DNA from: an uncultured Erysipelotrichaceae bacterium
GTDB lineage: Bacteria > Bacillota_I > Bacilli_A > Erysipelotrichales > Erysipelotrichaceae
Direction of reading: 5' to 3'
Length of the DNA: 9,585 nucleotides
Assembly: GCA_944326175.1 (NCBI GenBank)
Contig: CALVCY010000105.1
Coordinates: 1-9,585 of the forward strand
The first letter of the stretch is position 1; each line of letters begins with the position of its first letter. The translations under genes and the position numbers were made by a program. The notes beneath the pieces are model-generated. The model was not told the DNA's origin. It saw only the letters and a program-made list of their open reading frames with translations, and ran no database searches. Of the stretch, positions 8,309 to 9,585 are shown piece after piece.

Positions 8309-9184
8309 CTAATCACTCTCCCAGGCGCGTTTCAATACGGCCATGCGTACATAGACACCATTGTTGATCTGTTTGAATATTCTTGATTTTTCACATTCCA
8401 CCACATCATCGGCAATCTCCACACCACGATTGAATGGTGCCGGATGCAAGATGATCGCATGCGGTTTCATCTTTGCCACACGTTCCATGGTCAAACCATA
8501 CTGCTGATGATAGTGTTCAACACTAATGGACATAGCCTGAGCATGGCGCTCATGTTGAACACGCAACAGCATGATCACATCCATGGTTTCAACCGCTTGA
8601 TCAAAATCAATCGAATCATACTGTGCATCCTGGTATTCCTCGGGTCCGCTGGTATAACACTGCATGCCAAGTCGCTGCATCACTTCGATATTGGTATGTG
8701 CTACGCGAGAGTGGGCAATATCACCAACAATGGCAATCTTAAGACCATCAAAGTGATTGAATTCTTCCCGAATGGTCATCAAATCCAACAAAGATTGGGT
8801 AGGATGGTCCATCTTCCCATCGCCACCGTTTAAAATCGGAATATGGATACGATCGATCAAATCCAAATAATAGCGATCCTTACGGTCTCGAATCACCATT
8901 GCATCGATACCGAAGCTTTCAAACGTCTTGACCGTATCATAGAAGCTTTCCCCTTTTTGCAGGCTGCTGGATGCTGCATTGAAATTGATGACTTTGCATC
9001 CCAGTTTCAATTCCGCGGTATTAAACGAATATTGAGTGCGGGTCGATGGTTCAAAGAACAAATTGGCCACGATCCGCTTGGTTTCACTGTCATCATAGAT
9101 GCCAGTTTTGGCCGCTTGCGCGCAATCTAAAATCCGGTTGATCTCCGTGATCGGCAAATCGGCTAAACGCAATAGATGTTTCAT
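8309..9184 (-). CDS. pyrB: Aspartate carbamoyltransferase catalytic subunit
   Basis: PyrB condenses carbamoyl phosphate with aspartate, the committed step of pyrimidine synthesis. The 291-residue protein has the carbamoyl-phosphate loop FFEPSTRT (43-50), SSLQKGES with K77, HPTQ (127-130), LLRVQHER (206-213) and HPAPFNRGVEI (247-257). No PyrI regulatory subunit gene is adjacent, as expected for the Bacillota type, where control is by attenuation rather than CTP feedback (family knowledge). The ATG at 9184 is chosen because AAAGG lies 8 nt upstream. The ATG at 9190 would leave almost no spacing, and longer in-frame starts would cross the attenuator hairpin. It is the first gene of the pyrB-pyrC-carA-carB operon. 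Confidence 0.97.
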   Translation of the reverse strand: MKHLLRLADLPITEINRILDCAQAAKTGIYDDSETKRIVANLFFEPSTRTQYSFNTAELKLGCKVINFNAASSSLQKGESFYDTVKTFESFGIDAMVIRDRKDRYYLDLIDRIHIPILNGGDGKMDHPTQSLLDLMTIREEFNHFDGLKIAIVGDIAHSRVAHTNIEVMQRLGMQCYTSGPEEYQDAQYDSIDFDQAVETMDVIMLLRVQHERHAQAMSISVEHYHQQYGLTMERVAKMKPHAIILHPAPFNRGVEIADDVVECEKSRIFKQINNGVYVRMAVLKRAWESD

Positions 9185-9226
9185 TGTCATATCCTTTCCG
9201 TTTTGATTGGCTTTTACTTTTAGAAG

Positions 9227-9255
9227 AAAAAACCTTTGCACCGTGAGTGCAAAGG
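9227..9255 (-). terminator. pyr leader attenuator (intrinsic terminator before pyrB)
   Basis: On the minus strand a perfect 9-bp stem (CCTTTGCAC with GTGCAAAGG) closes a TCACG loop and is followed by six U residues (9232-9227). It lies 42 nt before the pyrB ATG with no gene upstream in the same transcript, so it must act as an attenuator rather than end a gene. The upstream PyrR-loop sequence can pair with its 5' arm and loop, which would prevent its formation. Confidence 0.88.
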
Positions 9256-9311
9256 TAGTCTTCTTCAGTGGGATACACGTTGGGCATACACAAAATACCC
9301 GTTTGAAAAAT

Positions 9312-9348
9312 CCTGCCTTCTTAGCGTCACGGCACTAAGTTAAAAGCC
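9312..9348 (-). promoter_or_regulatory. Putative PyrR-binding loop (anti-antiterminator) of the pyr leader RNA
   Basis: The RNA forms CUUAGUG-[CCGUGA]-CGCUAAG (9339-9320): 7 bp, one of them a wobble, capped by a hexaloop. It is followed by AAGG (9319-9316), and GCUUU with AAGGC can form a lower stem. From what I know of PyrR sites, the conserved features are a hexaloop of the form CNGNGA on an AG..CU upper stem with a purine-rich AGAAGG-like bulge 3' of it; this hairpin has all three. PyrR with bound UMP/UTP would stabilise it and let the downstream attenuator form. No structure calculation was run. Confidence 0.7.
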
Positions 9349-9351
9349 TTA

Positions 9352-9380
9352 TTTATCCTAGCTTAAAAAATAAACATCAA
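9352..9380 (-). promoter_or_regulatory. Weak candidate promoter of the pyr operon
   Basis: The minus strand has TTGATG (9380-9375, 4 of 6) and, after 17 bp, GATAAA (9357-9352, 4 of 6), within an AT-rich stretch between the 5S terminator and the PyrR-type hairpin. The predicted start near 9345 would place the hairpin at the extreme 5' end of the mRNA and clip the lower stem slightly, so the true start may be a few bases upstream. Confidence 0.35.
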
Positions 9381-9425
9381 ACCGAAAAAGTTGGAGGCTC
9401 TTGAATTTGTTTCACGATTTGTTAC

Positions 9426-9454
9426 AAAAAAAGCCTATGGTTGAAACCATAGGC
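9426..9454 (-). terminator. Intrinsic terminator after 5S rRNA
   Basis: On the minus strand GCCTATGGT pairs with ACCATAGGC around a TTCA loop and is followed by seven U residues (9432-9426). It begins 6 nt after the 5S 3' end. It is the expected end of an rRNA operon and separates it from the pyr operon on the same strand. Confidence 0.92.
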
Positions 9455-9460
9455 ACATGA

Positions 9461-9565
9461 CCTGGCAACGTGCTATTTTTGCAAAGTGCTATCGTCGCCG
9501 AAGAAGTGCTTAACTGCTGTGTTCGGGATGGGAACAGGTGTGACCACTTCTCTATCGTCACCAGA
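9461..9565 (-). rRNA. rrf: 5S ribosomal RNA
   Basis: The minus strand contains the hallmark 5S core, with GGTCACACCTGTTCCCATCC and CCGAACACAGCAGTTAAGC in the loop B/C region. The terminal helix closes as CTGGTGAC with GTTGCCAG. The whole molecule is about 105 nt against 115-120 in most bacteria. The missing bases fall in the 3' half (helix IV/V), where it reads GATAGCACTTTGCAAAAATA, much as in Mollicutes 5S. The 5' and 3' ends are placed from the terminal helix and may be off by 1-2 nt. The roughly 20 bases beyond 9565 would be the 23S-5S spacer. Confidence 0.95.
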
Positions 9566-9585
9566 TCATTTCAGGAAAATCATTC

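Noticed and set aside
8309..9241. A longer pyrB starting at 9241.
   Set aside because: It would begin in the attenuator stem and U-tract. The extra residues do not match PyrB N-termini, and a good AAAGG precedes ATG 9184.
9093..9293. A 66-codon minus-strand ORF that starts in the pyr leader, crosses the attenuator and overlaps pyrB out of frame, like an E. coli pyrBI-type leader peptide.
   Set aside because: It has no Shine-Dalgarno, and the attenuator is better explained by the PyrR-type hairpin and antiterminator. The part inside pyrB is a frame shadow.
9241..9332. A kissing-loop regulator, suggested by complementary loops CCGUGA and UCACGG of the two leader hairpins.
   Set aside because: The complementarity extends beyond the loops into AAGG/CCUU, which fits an antiterminator helix better than a loop-loop contact.
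1..9585. CRISPR arrays, insertion sequences, tRNA genes, toxin-antitoxin or defence genes.
   Set aside because: I looked for repeated spacers, terminal inverted repeats with transposase, tRNA arms and known defence domains and saw none. The window is filled by housekeeping operons.

Overview
This is a compact stretch of bacterial chromosome. Every gene I can support lies on the minus strand, so it reads from right to left. The gene content, the strong AGGAG-type ribosome binding sites and a pyrB-pyrC-carA-carB cluster with a PyrR-type leader all point to a Bacillota (Firmicutes) genome of moderate GC. TGA is used as a stop codon (rimI, tsaB, carB), so this is not a UGA-tryptophan mycoplasma. 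The 5S rRNA is only about 105 nt, with a shortened 3' half like that of Mollicutes. I infer an Erysipelotrichia-like relative of Mollicutes; that placement is inference, not a search result.

Layout in transcription order: (1) about 9565-9461, a complete 5S rRNA, presumably the end of an rRNA operon, closed by a strong intrinsic terminator (9454-9426). (2) 9380-9185, a 5' leader carrying a weak promoter candidate, a hairpin with a CCGUGA hexaloop that fits a PyrR-binding loop, and an intrinsic terminator just before pyrB. Its sequences can also form a mutually exclusive antiterminator. (3) 9184-2761, the tightly packed pyrB-pyrC-carA-carB genes, which encode the first three steps of UMP synthesis (carbamoyl phosphate, carbamoyl aspartate, dihydroorotate). 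pyrR, a uracil permease gene, pyrK, pyrD, pyrF and pyrE are not in the window. (4) 2727-2085, a monocistronic unit for a small, very acidic secreted protein of unknown family. It has its own promoter, a three-copy 11-bp-spaced direct repeat overlapping the -35 element, and a strong terminator. (5) 2045-1, tsaE-tsaB-rimI-tsaD, overlapping genes for tRNA t6A37 synthesis plus the ribosomal protein acetyltransferase. tsaD runs off the left edge.

The coding content is ordinary housekeeping. The interest lies between the genes: the single PyrR-type attenuator with no local pyrR, the phased direct repeats in front of the secreted-protein gene, and an apparently leaderless tsaE start (TATAAT six bases before the ATG) with a perfect palindrome in the place of a -35 box. 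I see no CRISPR array, mobile element, tRNA or defence system, and no gene-free stretch longer than 300 bases.
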